From positions 1,364,001 through 1,428,000 of the forward strand of contig NZ_AP024655.1 of NCBI RefSeq assembly GCF_019977355.1: a stretch of DNA of 64,000 nucleotides, written 5' to 3'. This document shows, one piece after another, positions 28,139-37,742 of the stretch. This stretch comes from Arthrobacter sp. NicSoilB8. GTDB taxonomy: Bacteria; Actinomycetota; Actinomycetes; Actinomycetales; Micrococcaceae. Below the pieces are notes generated by a model. The model was not told the DNA's origin. It worked only from the letters and a program-made list of their open reading frames with translations, and did not search any database. The first letter of the stretch is position 1, and each line of letters starts with the position of its first letter. The translations under genes were made by a program, and so were the position numbers.

Positions 28139-29446
28139 ATGGTTGCCACCCCAGCCCACCTCCGCCGCTCTGCCGCCGCGCTCGGAAACGAAGAGGTCCT
28201 GAGGATCCGCAACGACTTCCCGATCCTGCAGCAGCACGTCAACGGCCAGCCCCTCGTCTACCTGGACTCTGGGGCCACTTCGCAGAACCCGCTCAGCGTG
28301 CTCGAGGCCGAGCAGGAGTTCTACGAGCAGCGGAACTCGGCGGTCCACCGCGGGGCGCACCACCTCGCCGTCGAGGCCACCGAGGCGTTCGAAAACGCCC
28401 GGGAAACCGTGGCGGACTTTGTCGGGGCGGAGTGGGACGAACTGATCTGGACCTCCAACGCCACGGAGGGCCTGAACCTGCTCACGTACTCCTTCCTCAA
28501 CGCGTCCCTGCCCGGCGCCGCCCCGGAGGCAGCCCGGTTCGCCCTGGCCCCGGGGGACGAACTCGTCGTCACCGAGATGGAGCACCACGCCAACCTGATC
28601 CCCTGGCAGGAGCTCGCGGCCCGGACGGGCGCCGTCGTGAAGTTCATCCCGATCGACGACGCCGGCGCCCTGGACCTGGCGGCTGCCGCGGGCATCATCG
28701 GCCCGCGGACCCGTGTGCTGGCGTTCACCCACGCGTCCAACGTCCTGGGCACGATCAACCCGGTGGCCGCCCTGGTCGCCCTGGCCCGGTCCGCGGGGGC
28801 ACTCGTGGTCCTCGACGCGTGCCAGTCCGCGCCGCACCTGCCCCTGGACGTCAAGGCGCTCGACGTCGACTTCGCGGTGTTCTCCGGCCACAAGATGCTC
28901 GCCCCCACAGGAATCGGCGCCCTCTACGGCCGCTCGGAGTTGCTGAACGCGATGCCGCCGTTCCTGACCGGCGGCTCCATGATCACCACCGTCACGATGG
29001 AACGGGCCGGCTTCCTGCCGAGCCCCCAGCGCTTCGAAGCCGGAACGCAGCGCATCTCGCAGGCCGTGGCACTCGCCGCGGCGGTGAACTACCTCGCCGA
29101 GACCGGGATGGACCGCATCCACGCCTGGGAAGCCGAACTCGGCCAGCGCCTCGTGCAGGGCCTGGGCGCCATTCCGGGAATCCGTGTGCTCGGCCCTGCG
29201 GCAGGGGAGGAGCGGATCGGTCTGGCGGCCTTCGACGTCGCGGGCGTCCACGCGCACGACGTCGGCCAGTTCCTGGACAGCCGGGGCATCGCCGTGCGCG
29301 TCGGCCACCACTGCGCGCAGCCGCTGCACCGCCGGCTCGGGCTGACGGCGACGACCAGGGCCAGCACCTACCTGTACAACACCACGGACGACGTGGACGC
29401 GTTCCTCAACGCTGTCGCCGATGTCCGTGCCTACTTCAAAGCCTAG
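28139..29446 (+). CDS. sufS: Cysteine desulfurase SufS
   Basis: This 435-residue class V aminotransferase-fold enzyme takes sulfur from cysteine for Fe-S cluster assembly. The PLP lysine is K252 in FSGHKMLAPTGIGALYGR, and the catalytic Cys is C392 in RVGHHCAQPLHRRLG. Upstream motifs include YLDSGATSQNP and EMEHHANLIPWQ. I start at the ATG at 28139, which has AGGAG 8 nt upstream and places IRNDFPIL as in the family. An ATG at 28058 directly after a GATAAT hexamer would add 27 residues. It is 11 bp upstream of sufU. No sufBCD genes are in the window, so this is a second, detached SufS/SufU pair or the scaffold genes lie elsewhere. Confidence 0.95.
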   Translation: MVATPAHLRRSAAALGNEEVLRIRNDFPILQQHVNGQPLVYLDSGATSQNPLSVLEAEQEFYEQRNSAVHRGAHHLAVEATEAFENARETVADFVGAEWDELIWTSNATEGLNLLTYSFLNASLPGAAPEAARFALAPGDELVVTEMEHHANLIPWQELAARTGAVVKFIPIDDAGALDLAAAAGIIGPRTRVLAFTHASNVLGTINPVAALVALARSAGALVVLDACQSAPHLPLDVKALDVDFAVFSGHKMLAPTGIGALYGRSELLNAMPPFLTGGSMITTVTMERAGFLPSPQRFEAGTQRISQAVALAAAVNYLAETGMDRIHAWEAELGQRLVQGLGAIPGIRVLGPAAGEERIGLAAFDVAGVHAHDVGQFLDSRGIAVRVGHHCAQPLHRRLGLTATTRASTYLYNTTDDVDAFLNAVADVRAYFKA

Positions 29447-29457
29447 GACGGACATCC

Positions 29458-29913
29458 ATGAGTCTTGACCAGCTCTACCAGCAGATCATCCTGGAGCACT
29501 CCAAGGCCCGGCACGGCAGCGGCCTGGCCGCAGCGGCCGCACCCGAAGGTGCAAGCAGCGGCCAGTCCCACCAGCTGAACCCGACCTGCGGCGACGAGAT
29601 CACCGTCCGGGTGTCCGTGGCCGGGGGGAAGGTCAGCGAGTTGCGCTGGGACGGCGACGGCTGCTCCATCTCGATGGCCTCGGCCTCCGTGCTGACGGAC
29701 CTTGCCGAGGGAATGACGGTCGCGGAGCTCCGCGCCGTGATTGACAGTTTCCGCGAGGTGCTGCGTTCGCGCGGCAAGGTGCCGGCCGATCCGGAGGTGC
29801 TGGGCGACGCCGCGGCGTTCGAGGGCGTGTCCCGCTATGCGGCCCGGGTCAAGTGCGCCATGCTCTCCTGGGTGGCAGCGGAGGACGCCCTCGGCCAGGC
29901 AGCGGCCGCCTGA
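29458..29913 (+). CDS. sufU: SufU-type sulfur-transfer protein for Fe-S assembly
   Basis: This 151-residue SufU homologue has the three Zn-binding cysteines C44 (NPTCGDEI), C69 (GDGCSISMASAS) and C133 (VKCAMLSW), with D46 next to the first. SufU accepts persulfide sulfur from SufS and passes it to the SufBCD scaffold. The ATG at 29458 has AGGACGG about 7 nt upstream and lies 11 bp after sufS. The Ala-rich insert after residue 22 is longer than in B. subtilis SufU but within the loop region. Confidence 0.94.
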   Translation: MSLDQLYQQIILEHSKARHGSGLAAAAAPEGASSGQSHQLNPTCGDEITVRVSVAGGKVSELRWDGDGCSISMASASVLTDLAEGMTVAELRAVIDSFREVLRSRGKVPADPEVLGDAAAFEGVSRYAARVKCAMLSWVAAEDALGQAAAA

Positions 29914-29934
29914 CTCCAGTCTGACGGAACGGCG

Positions 29935-31248
29935 TTACGGCCTGCCCAAGCCCTTGTAGATCCAGCCGGCGGCCCGCCACTTCGCTGGATCCAGGACGTT
30001 GCGGCCGTCCAGGATGCGCGGCGCGGACACGAGCGCCTTAGCGGCGTGCGGATCCAGCTCGCGATAAGCCTGCCACTCGGTCAGCAGCAGCACGGCGTCA
30101 GCCCTGCGCAGCGTGGTGTCCAGATCCGGTTCGAGCGGGAGCTCAGGGAAGCGCTTGGCCGCATTGGCCAGCGCCTGGGGGTCGGTGACGGTCACGACGG
30201 CGCCCTGCAGCTGCAGCTGCGCCGCGGCGCTCAACGCCGGGGAGTCCCGGACGTCGTCGCTCTCGGGCTTGAAGGCCGCGCCCAGCACAGCGATCCGCTG
30301 GCCCAGCAGGGACCCGCCGCACAGTTCGCGCGTCAGCTCCACCACCCGGGTGCGGCGCCGCATGTTGATGGCATCCACTTCCCGCAGGAACGTCAGCGCC
30401 TGGTCGGCCCCCAGCTCGCCGGCCCGGGCCATGAACGCCCGGATGTCCTTGGGCAGGCAGCCGCCGCCGAACCCGATGCCCGCATTGAGGAACTTCCGGC
30501 CGATCCGCTCGTCAATCCCGATCGCATCGGCCAGCCGGGTGACGTCGGCCCCCGTGGCTTCACAGACCTCGGCCATGGCATTGATAAACGAAATCTTGGT
30601 GGCCAGGAACGAGTTTGCGGCCGTCTTCACCAGCTCCGCCGTGGCGTAGTCGAGCACGAGCCGGGGCGTCCCGCCCGCGAGCGGCGCCGCATAGACCCGG
30701 TCCAGGACGGCCACTGCGGGATGGTCTTCGCTGCCGTCCGGTGTCCCGTAGACGAACCGGTCCGGGTCCAGGGTGTCCGCCACCGCGTGGCCTTCGCGCA
30801 GGAATTCGGGATTCCACACGAGCGCGGCGCCGGGCTCCGTGTCCGCCAGCACTTCGGCCAGCCGCGCGGCGGTTCCGACCGGCACCGTCGACTTTCCGGC
30901 GACGACGTCGCCGGGGGAGAGATGGGCGGCGAGGGCCGCGACGGCGGCGTCCACGTAGCGCAGGTCGGCGCCGTTTTCGCCGCGTTTCTGCGGGGTTCCG
31001 ACACAGATGAAATGGACCTCAGCGCCGCGGGCGGCCGCCATGTCGCTGGTGAATTGCAGACGGCCCGAGTGGGCGAGTTCGGCGAGGAGTTCATCCAGGG
31101 CCGGTTCGTAGAACGGGGCACGGCCGGTGGACAGCTGCGCCACCTTGTGCCCGTCCGTGTCGATGCCGACGACGTCGTGCCCCAGGGCTGCCATGGAAGC
31201 CGCGTGGACCGCGCCAAGGTATCCGCAACCGATCACCGAAATCCGCAT
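29935..31248 (-). CDS. ugd: UDP-glucose 6-dehydrogenase
   Basis: This 437-residue NAD-dependent dehydrogenase oxidises UDP-glucose to UDP-glucuronate, a precursor of acidic polysaccharides. The N-terminal Rossmann motif is ISVIGCGYLGAVHAASMAALG. The catalytic Cys is near residue 261 in IGFGGGCLPKDIRAF. The C-terminal UDP-binding domain contains VLGAAFKPESDDVRDSPAL. The ATG at 31248 has GGAGGA 8 nt upstream; an upstream extension to 31449 is rejected. It is convergent with sufU (21 bp). With the WcaJ-like enzyme 2 kb away it hints at polysaccharide synthesis, but the two are on opposite strands. Confidence 0.95.
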   Translation of the reverse strand: MRISVIGCGYLGAVHAASMAALGHDVVGIDTDGHKVAQLSTGRAPFYEPALDELLAELAHSGRLQFTSDMAAARGAEVHFICVGTPQKRGENGADLRYVDAAVAALAAHLSPGDVVAGKSTVPVGTAARLAEVLADTEPGAALVWNPEFLREGHAVADTLDPDRFVYGTPDGSEDHPAVAVLDRVYAAPLAGGTPRLVLDYATAELVKTAANSFLATKISFINAMAEVCEATGADVTRLADAIGIDERIGRKFLNAGIGFGGGCLPKDIRAFMARAGELGADQALTFLREVDAINMRRRTRVVELTRELCGGSLLGQRIAVLGAAFKPESDDVRDSPALSAAAQLQLQGAVVTVTDPQALANAAKRFPELPLEPDLDTTLRRADAVLLLTEWQAYRELDPHAAKALVSAPRILDGRNVLDPAKWRAAGWIYKGLGRP

Positions 31249-31343
31249 GGCTGCCGTCCTCCCTGCCGTGGATAGTTCACAGGGTACGTGCCCGGTCCGG
31301 GTTTCGTACACGGCCGCGGAGTGCACGGGCGCGGGCAGCAATA

Positions 31344-31377
31344 CGGCCCGCCGGCGGAGGTAACCGCCGGCGGGCCG
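31344..31377 (-). terminator. Terminator of the SDR-DUF2505-SCO4848 transcript
   Basis: CGGCCCGCCGGCGG (31344-31357) pairs perfectly over 14 bp with CCGCCGGCGGGCCG (31364-31377) across a 6-nt loop AGGTAA. It is 52 bp after the SCO4848-family stop on the minus strand and upstream of ugd. Confidence 0.75.
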
Positions 31378-31429
31378 GATTCCAGTCGTGCGGGCTGCCG
31401 GTTGTGCGGGCTGCCGGCCGTGCCGGCTG

Positions 31430-31651
31430 CTAGGCGAGCAGCCCGGCAATGCCGATCGCCGCCGTCGCGGCCCCCAGCACCATGGAGATGCTCACGAGGA
31501 CCACATGGACGGTCAGGAAGCGCGTGGCCTTGCCGTCGGCGTCGCGGGCACGCGGGTCCTTCATGACCCGGCGCAGGAACTGCGGCCAGACCACCAGGGA
31601 CCAGACTCCGGCGACGATCAGGACGACGGCGAGGAACGCGGGCAGTTCCAC
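31430..31651 (-). CDS. SCO4848 family membrane protein
   Basis: This 73-residue protein has two membrane helices (about 6-24 and 48-70) around a short charged loop containing WPQFLRRVMKDPRARD. That WPxFLRxVxKDxRA signature marks the SCO4848 family of actinobacterial membrane proteins, whose function is unknown. It starts 4 bp after the DUF2505 gene and is followed by a strong terminator, so it is the last gene of its operon. The direct repeat GTGCGGGCTGCCG lies just past its stop. Confidence 0.88.
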   Translation of the reverse strand: MELPAFLAVVLIVAGVWSLVVWPQFLRRVMKDPRARDADGKATRFLTVHVVLVSISMVLGAATAAIGIAGLLA

Positions 31652-31655
31652 GGCG

Positions 31656-32153
31656 TTAGTGGCTCTCGAGCCAGGCCTGGGCCTGCTGGGACTGCAGGTT
31701 CAGGGCTTTGCCGACCATCGGCTCGGCGGCATCGGCGATCTTGCCGCCAAGGAACGGCACCGAGGACGTTACGTTGCCCTCGAGCTCGATCCGGGTGCCG
31801 CCGCCGTCGGACACGAGACGCTGGACAGCGCTGACGTCCAGCGGTGCGCCGGCGACCTTGAGCGAGATCTTGCTCTGCCGGGAGCCGTCGGCGGCGGGGG
31901 CCTCCCAGGCCTCCAGCTGCGTCACCTTCAGGCTTTCGCCGACAAATTTCCGGGCGATGTCGGGCATCCGCGTGGTGGGGATGGTCCGCACGGTGGTGGT
32001 GCTGAAGGCGCCGGCAGGATCTCCGTCAACGGCGAAGGATTCCAGGGTGCCGCCGACGAGTTCGCTCGTGTGGCGCAGGAAGTCTTCATTGACGAAAACC
32101 GCGGTCACGCGGTCGACGCTGTGCGGAACGGTGGTGGATGCACTCAGGGCCAT
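31656..32153 (-). CDS. DUF2505 domain-containing protein
   Basis: This 165-residue soluble protein starts MALSASTTVPHSVDRVTAVF at the ATG ending at 32153, with GGAGG about 7 nt upstream. It resembles DUF2505, a START/SRPBCC-like fold that may bind a hydrophobic ligand, found mainly in actinobacteria and often next to SCO4848-like genes. The C-terminus contains a short amphipathic helix (LNLQSQQAQAWLESH). It sits between the SDR gene (47 bp) and the SCO4848 gene (4 bp). Function unknown. Confidence 0.85.
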   Translation of the reverse strand: MALSASTTVPHSVDRVTAVFVNEDFLRHTSELVGGTLESFAVDGDPAGAFSTTTVRTIPTTRMPDIARKFVGESLKVTQLEAWEAPAADGSRQSKISLKVAGAPLDVSAVQRLVSDGGGTRIELEGNVTSSVPFLGGKIADAAEPMVGKALNLQSQQAQAWLESH

Positions 32154-32200
32154 GGGGGGTCCTCCGTTGTAAGGAAGTGGACGATTCGGGCTCCAACATC

Positions 32201-33766
32201 CTACGTGGTGTACCTGGCAGGGGCCGATTCGAGGTTTTCCAGATCCCGGGCGGCGGCGGTGATATTCCGGGACATGGCGGGAAATATGACGCTGTGGAAC
32301 GGCAACACGGCGAGCCAGTACAGGCGGCCGCTGAGGCCCTTGGGGAAGAAGATGGCACGCTGACGGTAGCGGCTGCCCGTGCCGTCGTGCTCCACCGAAA
32401 GTTCGAGCCAGGCCCGGCCCGGGGCCCGCATTTCGGCCCGCAGCCGGAGCAGCCGGCCACGGTCGATCCGCTCGACCCGCCACCAGTCCACCACCTCACC
32501 CTCCGCCAGCAGGTGCGGGTGCCGGCGGCCGCGCAGCAAACCCGCCCCGCCGGTGAGCTTGTCCAGCCAGCCGCGCACCTGCCAGGCCAGCGGCAGGGAG
32601 TACCAGCCGTTCCGGCCGCCGATTCCTTCGATGACGGTCCACACGTGCTTCGGGTCCACATCGCTGGCGAAGCTGCGCTCGTCCACGTACACCGTGTGGC
32701 CGGCCCACTCCGGATCGCTTGGCAGCGGATCGGCGTCGACGCCGGCGCTGGCCCAGGTGGTCTCCACCTGGCCATCGCGTTCCTTGCCCAGGGCGAGGGC
32801 CACGGCCCGCCGGTAGGCGGTCAGGCCGCCCTCCGGCACAGGGATGTACGCGTCGATGTCATGCTCCCGGGCGACGGCGTCGTGCTGGAGCGATTCGACC
32901 AGCGGCAGGGACATCGAGAGCGGGATCGGCGTGGTCAGCGCCACCCACATGCCGGCCAGTTTCGGGGCGGGCACCGGCAGCGCCAGGACCACCCGGTGCG
33001 GCAGGCCGGCCTCGGCGGCATATTCCTTCATCATTCCCGCGTAGCTGAGCACCTGGCGGCAGCCGATGTCGAACGTCCGGTTGATGCTCCCTTCCAGCGA
33101 CGCCGCGGCCACGAGGTAGTACAGGACGTCGCGGACGGCGATCGCCTCGATCTTGTTGCGCACCCAGCTCGGCGCGGGCATCAGCGGGAGCGTCTCGGAC
33201 AAGTGCCGGATCATTTCGAACGACGCCGAGCCTGAACCGATGACGACGCCGGCCTGGAAGACCACTGCGTCGACCGGGCTGTCCAGGAAGACTTTCCCCA
33301 CAGCCTCGCGGGAGCGCATATGGGTGGACAGTTCGGCGCCGGCCGGGTGCAGGCCGCCGAGGTACACAATCCGCTCCACCCCGGCCGCGGCCGCCGCCCG
33401 GGCTGCCGTCGCGGCCATCGCCTTTTCCTTGGCCTCGAAGCCGGACCCGGCCGCCATGGAATGCACCAGGTAGTACAGGACGTCGACGCCGTTTAGCGCC
33501 TCCCGCAGTGCCTCGCCGTCGTCGAGGCTGCTTTGGACCACCTCGACGTCGTTGAGCCACGGCACGCCGGCGATCTTGGCCGGCGTGCGGACCAGGACCT
33601 TGACCCTGTGCCCGGCTTCCAGGAGCCGGGGGACCAGGCGTCCGCCGATGTAGCCGGTGGCCCCCGTGACCAGCACGGATTTGGCGGTGGCAGGTGCGGC
33701 GGGGGCCGCCTGCGGGGCCGGAACAGGCGTTCCCGCGGGGTCAGAGGCTGCGGCGGTGCCGTTCAT
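32201..33766 (-). CDS. NAD(P)-binding SDR protein with DUF2867 domain
   Basis: This 521-residue two-domain protein has an extended/atypical SDR N-terminus with the Rossmann motif SVLVTGATGYIGGRLV (about 30-45) and a downstream YLVHSM. A DUF2867 domain (about 350-510) contains RIDRGRLLRLRAEMRAPGRA and ends in a hydrophobic stretch FHSVIFPAMSRNI. Proteins of this make-up are annotated as NmrA/SDR-like with unknown substrate. The first ~28 residues are Ala/Pro-rich. The ATG ending at 33766 has AGGAG about 6 nt upstream. It leads the SDR-DUF2505-SCO4848 operon and is divergent from mfd across 273 bp with no gene. Confidence 0.85.
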   Translation of the reverse strand: MNGTAAASDPAGTPVPAPQAAPAAPATAKSVLVTGATGYIGGRLVPRLLEAGHRVKVLVRTPAKIAGVPWLNDVEVVQSSLDDGEALREALNGVDVLYYLVHSMAAGSGFEAKEKAMAATAARAAAAAGVERIVYLGGLHPAGAELSTHMRSREAVGKVFLDSPVDAVVFQAGVVIGSGSASFEMIRHLSETLPLMPAPSWVRNKIEAIAVRDVLYYLVAAASLEGSINRTFDIGCRQVLSYAGMMKEYAAEAGLPHRVVLALPVPAPKLAGMWVALTTPIPLSMSLPLVESLQHDAVAREHDIDAYIPVPEGGLTAYRRAVALALGKERDGQVETTWASAGVDADPLPSDPEWAGHTVYVDERSFASDVDPKHVWTVIEGIGGRNGWYSLPLAWQVRGWLDKLTGGAGLLRGRRHPHLLAEGEVVDWWRVERIDRGRLLRLRAEMRAPGRAWLELSVEHDGTGSRYRQRAIFFPKGLSGRLYWLAVLPFHSVIFPAMSRNITAAARDLENLESAPARYTT

Positions 33767-34039
33767 GGTGACTCCTTCTCATGCAGCAAGATGGCGAATG
33801 GCCTACTCAGCGATTCGGAGCGCAGGCCGCAGCGGATGGCCGCCGCCCGCTCCTTTGCCAGCCTAACCCCGCGCACATTTTCCGCGGCCGGTTCCAGGGC
33901 CGGGACGTGAGGGCCGGGACGTGCCGGCCGGGTGCGGGCGGCGCCGGGCTCCGCGGTAGGCTTGGAAGACCCGGGATTCTCGCGAATTCCGGCTATTCGT
34001 GTTGCCTGCATTTCCGTGATCATCTCAGGAGCAACAGCT

Positions 34040-37000
34040 ATGAGCCTCAACGGCCCCTCTCTTACCGGTCTGCGCCGCGTCCTGGCCGAGGACCGAAACT
34101 ATGCCCGCGTCCGGGCCGAGGCCTCCCGGGGATTCAGCGCCCGCAGCGAGGACTACCAGATCAGCGCTCCGGCCGGAATGCGGTCCACGCTGCTCGCGGA
34201 AATGGCAGACGGACTCATGACTCTCGCGGCGAACAAATCCGGCACTGCCGAGACGGGCGCGGGCGGAGCCACCGGGACGGCACCGGTCGTCCTGGCCGTC
34301 ACGGCCACCGGCCGGGAGGCCGAGGACCTGACAGAGGCCCTGCGCGCCTACTTGCCCGCCGACGCCGTCGCCGAGTTCCCCAGCTGGGAAACCCTGCCGC
34401 ACGAGCGGCTCTCCCCGCGCTCGGATACGGTGGGCCGCCGGTTGTCCGTGCTCCGCCGCCTGGCCCACCCCGAAGCCGCCGGCGCCGGCCCCCTGCGCGT
34501 CGTCGTGGCCCCGGTCCGCGCAGTGGTCCAGCCGCTCGTGGCGGGCCTGGGCGAACTTGTCCCCGTCACCTTGACCACCGGCCAGGAGGCCCCGTTCGGC
34601 GACGTCGTCAAGAGCCTCGCCGCGGCCGCCTACGCCCGTGTGGACATGGTCACCCGCCGCGGCGAATTCGCGGTCCGCGGCGGCATGCTGGATGTCTTCC
34701 CGCCCACCGAGGACCACCCGATCCGGGTCGAGTTTTTCGGCGATGAAGTCGAACAGATGCGCTGGTTCGCCGTCGCCGACCAGCGATCGCTGACCGCGCC
34801 CGGTGTACACCATCCCACCGAGCTGCACGCGCCGCCGTGCCGTGAAATCCTCATCACGCCGTCGGTCATGTCCCGCGCCGCGACACTGAAATCACAGCTG
34901 CCCGCTGCCGCGGACATGCTGGAAAAGATCGCCGGCGGCATCGCGGTGGAGGGCATGGAGTCGCTGGCCCCGGTCCTCGTCGATGCCATGGTCCCGCTCC
35001 TGGACCAGCTTCCGTCGGGGTCCGTCGCCGTGGTGATCGAGCCGGAAAAGGTCCGCACCCGCGCCCACGACCTCGCCGCCACCAACGAGGAGTTCCTCGA
35101 GGCGGCCTGGTCGACGGCGTCCGATGGCGGAACAGTGCCTCTGGCATTGGATACTGTTTTGAGTTCCGCGGCGTCTGAGGCCCTGCATTCGGCCAGCTTC
35201 CGGTCACTGACCGACACCCGCACCACCGCCCTCGCCCACGGCGTCTCCTGGTGGTCCATCACCTCCCTCGCCACCGACGAGGAACTCCTGCCCGACGTCG
35301 ACGTCCTGAACCTGCATGCCCGCGAGCCCCGCGGCTACCAGGGCGAAGTGGCCGAAATGATGGACTTCATCGGCTCCCGCGTCCGGGACCAGTGGCGGAT
35401 CGTGGTGGTCACGGAGGGGCCCGGGCCGGCCCAGCGCCTCGCCGAGCTCTTCCACGACAACAACATCCCCTGCGCCCGGGTCGACAGGCTCGACGACGAG
35501 CCGCAGCCCGGACTGATCGAGGTGACCACCGCCGCCGTCGGCCGTGGTTTTGTCCTGGAGCCGCTCAAGCTGGCGCTGCTGACCGAGGCTGACCTGCTGG
35601 GCCGGACGTCCGCAGGGTCCACCAAGGACATGCGCCGGATGCCGTCCAAGCGGCGGAACGCCGTGGATCCGCTCCAGCTCGTGGCCGGGGACTCCGTGGT
35701 GCATGAACAGCACGGCATCGGACGTTTCGTGGAGCTCATCCAGCGCAGGGTCGCGGGCGGGGGCGAAGGGGTGCGGGAATACCTGGTCCTGGAGTACGCC
35801 CCGTCCAAGCGCGGAGCCCCGGGTGACCGGCTGTTCGTGCCCACCGACCAGTTGGACCAAGTCACCCGGTATGTCGGCGGGGACACTCCGGCCCTGAGTA
35901 AGATGGGCGGCGCGGACTGGGCCAGCACCAAGTCCAAGGCCCGCAAGGCCGTCAAGGAGATCGCCGGGGAGCTGATCCGGCTGTACTCGGCCCGGATGGC
36001 CTCCCGCGGCTTCGCCTTCGGCCCGGACACCCCGTGGCAGCGGGAGCTTGAGGAGGCCTTCCCATACGTGGAGACCCCGGACCAGCTGACCACCATCAAC
36101 GAGGTCAAGGCCGACATGGAGCGCGAGATCCCGATGGACCGGCTCATTTCCGGCGACGTCGGCTACGGCAAGACCGAGATCGCCGTGCGGGCGGCGTTCA
36201 AGGCGGTCCAGGACGGCAAGCAGGTCGCCGTGCTGGTGCCCACAACCCTGCTGGCCCAGCAGCATTACGAGACGTTCACCGAACGGTTTTCCGGGTTCCC
36301 GCTCGTCGTCAAGCCGCTGTCCCGCTTCCAGGGCGGGAAGGAGGCCAAGGAGACGGCCGAAGGGGTCAAATCGGGTGCCGTGGATGTTGTGATCGGCACG
36401 CACCGGCTCCTGTCCAAGGACTTTGGCTTCAAGGACCTGGGCCTGGTGATCGTGGATGAGGAGCAGCGCTTCGGCGTCGAACACAAGGAGGCGCTGAAGA
36501 AGATGCGCACCAACGTGGACGTCCTGGCCATGAGCGCCACACCGATTCCCCGGACCCTGGAGATGTCCCTGACCGGGATCCGCGAAACGTCCACCCTGGC
36601 CACGCCGCCGGAGGAGCGCCACCCCGTGCTGACCTACGTGGGGCCGTACACGGACAAGCAGACCTCCGCCGCGATCCGCCGTGAGCTCATGCGCGAAGGA
36701 CAGGTGTTCTTCGTCCACAACCGGGTGTCCACGATCGACCGCACTGCCGCCAAGATCCGCGAACTGGTCCCGGAGGCCCGGGTGGAGGTGGCGCACGGGC
36801 AGATGTCCGAGAGCCGGCTGGAGCAGATCATCGTGGACTTCTGGGAGAAGCGCTTCGATGTCCTGGTCTGCACCACCATCATTGAGACCGGCCTGGACAT
36901 CTCCAACGCCAACACCCTGATTGTGGACGGCGCGGACAAGTACGGCCTCTCCCAGCTGCACCAGCTGCGCGGACGGGTGGGCCGCGGCCGTGAACGGGCC

Positions 37001-37738
37001 TACGCCTACTTCCTCTACCCCTCGGAAAAGCCGCTCGGCGAGGTGGCGCTGGAACGGCTCAAGGCCGTCGCCACGCACAACGAGCTCGGCGCCGGCATGC
37101 AGCTGGCCATGAAGGACCTGGAGATCCGCGGCGCCGGCAACCTGCTCGGCGGCGAGCAGTCCGGCCATATCCAGGGCGTAGGGTTCGACCTCTACATCCG
37201 GCTCGTGGGCGAGGCCGTGGCCGAATACCGGGGCGAGGCCGAGGAGAAGGCCGCGGAAATGAAGATCGAGCTGCCGGTCAACGCGCACCTGCCGCACGAC
37301 TACGTGCCCGGCGAACGGCTGCGCCTTGAGGCCTACCGCAAACTCGCCAGCGCCATCACCCACGAGGCGATCGACGAGGTCCGCGCCGAACTCGTGGACC
37401 GCTACGGCGAACTGCCGCTGCCCGCAACGAACCTGATCGACGTCGCCCGCTTCCGGGTGGGGGCCCGCGAAGCCGGCCTGTCCGACGTCGCGCTGCAGGG
37501 CAACTTCATCAAGTTCTCCCCGGCGCAGCTGCCCGAGTCCAAGCTCATGCGCCTCACCCGGATGTACCCCGGCGCGCAGGCGAAACCGGCCCTGGACGCG
37601 GTGCTCATCCCCAAACCGAAAACGGCCAGGATCGGCGGCCGGGACCTGCAGGACGCCGAAATCCTGGAGTGGGCCAACGGCGTTATCCGCAACATCTTCT
37701 CCGACGCGCCGCTGTCGGTCACACCGGCGGTGAAATAA
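34040..37738 (+). CDS. mfd: Transcription-repair coupling factor Mfd
   Basis: This 1232-residue Mfd displaces RNA polymerase stalled at DNA lesions and recruits UvrA. Order: UvrB-homology region (contains RGGMLDVFPPTEDHPIRVEF), CarD-like RNAP-interacting domain (VVHEQHGIGRFVEL, about 550-640), then RecG-like translocase with Walker A GDVGYGKT (705-712), DEEQ box (806-809), SATPIPRTLEM and HQLRGRVGR. A C-terminal TRCF domain follows. The ATG at 34040 is chosen for AGGAG 8 nt upstream; a longer in-frame start at 33932 is rejected. A TAGGCT hexamer (33957-33962) may be its -10. The following hydrolase gene starts 4 bp after the stop. Confidence 0.97.
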   Translation: MSLNGPSLTGLRRVLAEDRNYARVRAEASRGFSARSEDYQISAPAGMRSTLLAEMADGLMTLAANKSGTAETGAGGATGTAPVVLAVTATGREAEDLTEALRAYLPADAVAEFPSWETLPHERLSPRSDTVGRRLSVLRRLAHPEAAGAGPLRVVVAPVRAVVQPLVAGLGELVPVTLTTGQEAPFGDVVKSLAAAAYARVDMVTRRGEFAVRGGMLDVFPPTEDHPIRVEFFGDEVEQMRWFAVADQRSLTAPGVHHPTELHAPPCREILITPSVMSRAATLKSQLPAAADMLEKIAGGIAVEGMESLAPVLVDAMVPLLDQLPSGSVAVVIEPEKVRTRAHDLAATNEEFLEAAWSTASDGGTVPLALDTVLSSAASEALHSASFRSLTDTRTTALAHGVSWWSITSLATDEELLPDVDVLNLHAREPRGYQGEVAEMMDFIGSRVRDQWRIVVVTEGPGPAQRLAELFHDNNIPCARVDRLDDEPQPGLIEVTTAAVGRGFVLEPLKLALLTEADLLGRTSAGSTKDMRRMPSKRRNAVDPLQLVAGDSVVHEQHGIGRFVELIQRRVAGGGEGVREYLVLEYAPSKRGAPGDRLFVPTDQLDQVTRYVGGDTPALSKMGGADWASTKSKARKAVKEIAGELIRLYSARMASRGFAFGPDTPWQRELEEAFPYVETPDQLTTINEVKADMEREIPMDRLISGDVGYGKTEIAVRAAFKAVQDGKQVAVLVPTTLLAQQHYETFTERFSGFPLVVKPLSRFQGGKEAKETAEGVKSGAVDVVIGTHRLLSKDFGFKDLGLVIVDEEQRFGVEHKEALKKMRTNVDVLAMSATPIPRTLEMSLTGIRETSTLATPPEERHPVLTYVGPYTDKQTSAAIRRELMREGQVFFVHNRVSTIDRTAAKIRELVPEARVEVAHGQMSESRLEQIIVDFWEKRFDVLVCTTIIETGLDISNANTLIVDGADKYGLSQLHQLRGRVGRGRERAYAYFLYPSEKPLGEVALERLKAVATHNELGAGMQLAMKDLEIRGAGNLLGGEQSGHIQGVGFDLYIRLVGEAVAEYRGEAEEKAAEMKIELPVNAHLPHDYVPGERLRLEAYRKLASAITHEAIDEVRAELVDRYGELPLPATNLIDVARFRVGAREAGLSDVALQGNFIKFSPAQLPESKLMRLTRMYPGAQAKPALDAVLIPKPKTARIGGRDLQDAEILEWANGVIRNIFSDAPLSVTPAVK

Positions 37739-37742
37739 CAGA

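Noticed and set aside
35204..37363. 719-codon open frame on the minus strand opposite mfd
   Set aside because: Antisense shadow of a clear mfd gene in high-GC DNA; low-complexity His/Gly/Val-rich composition and no motifs.
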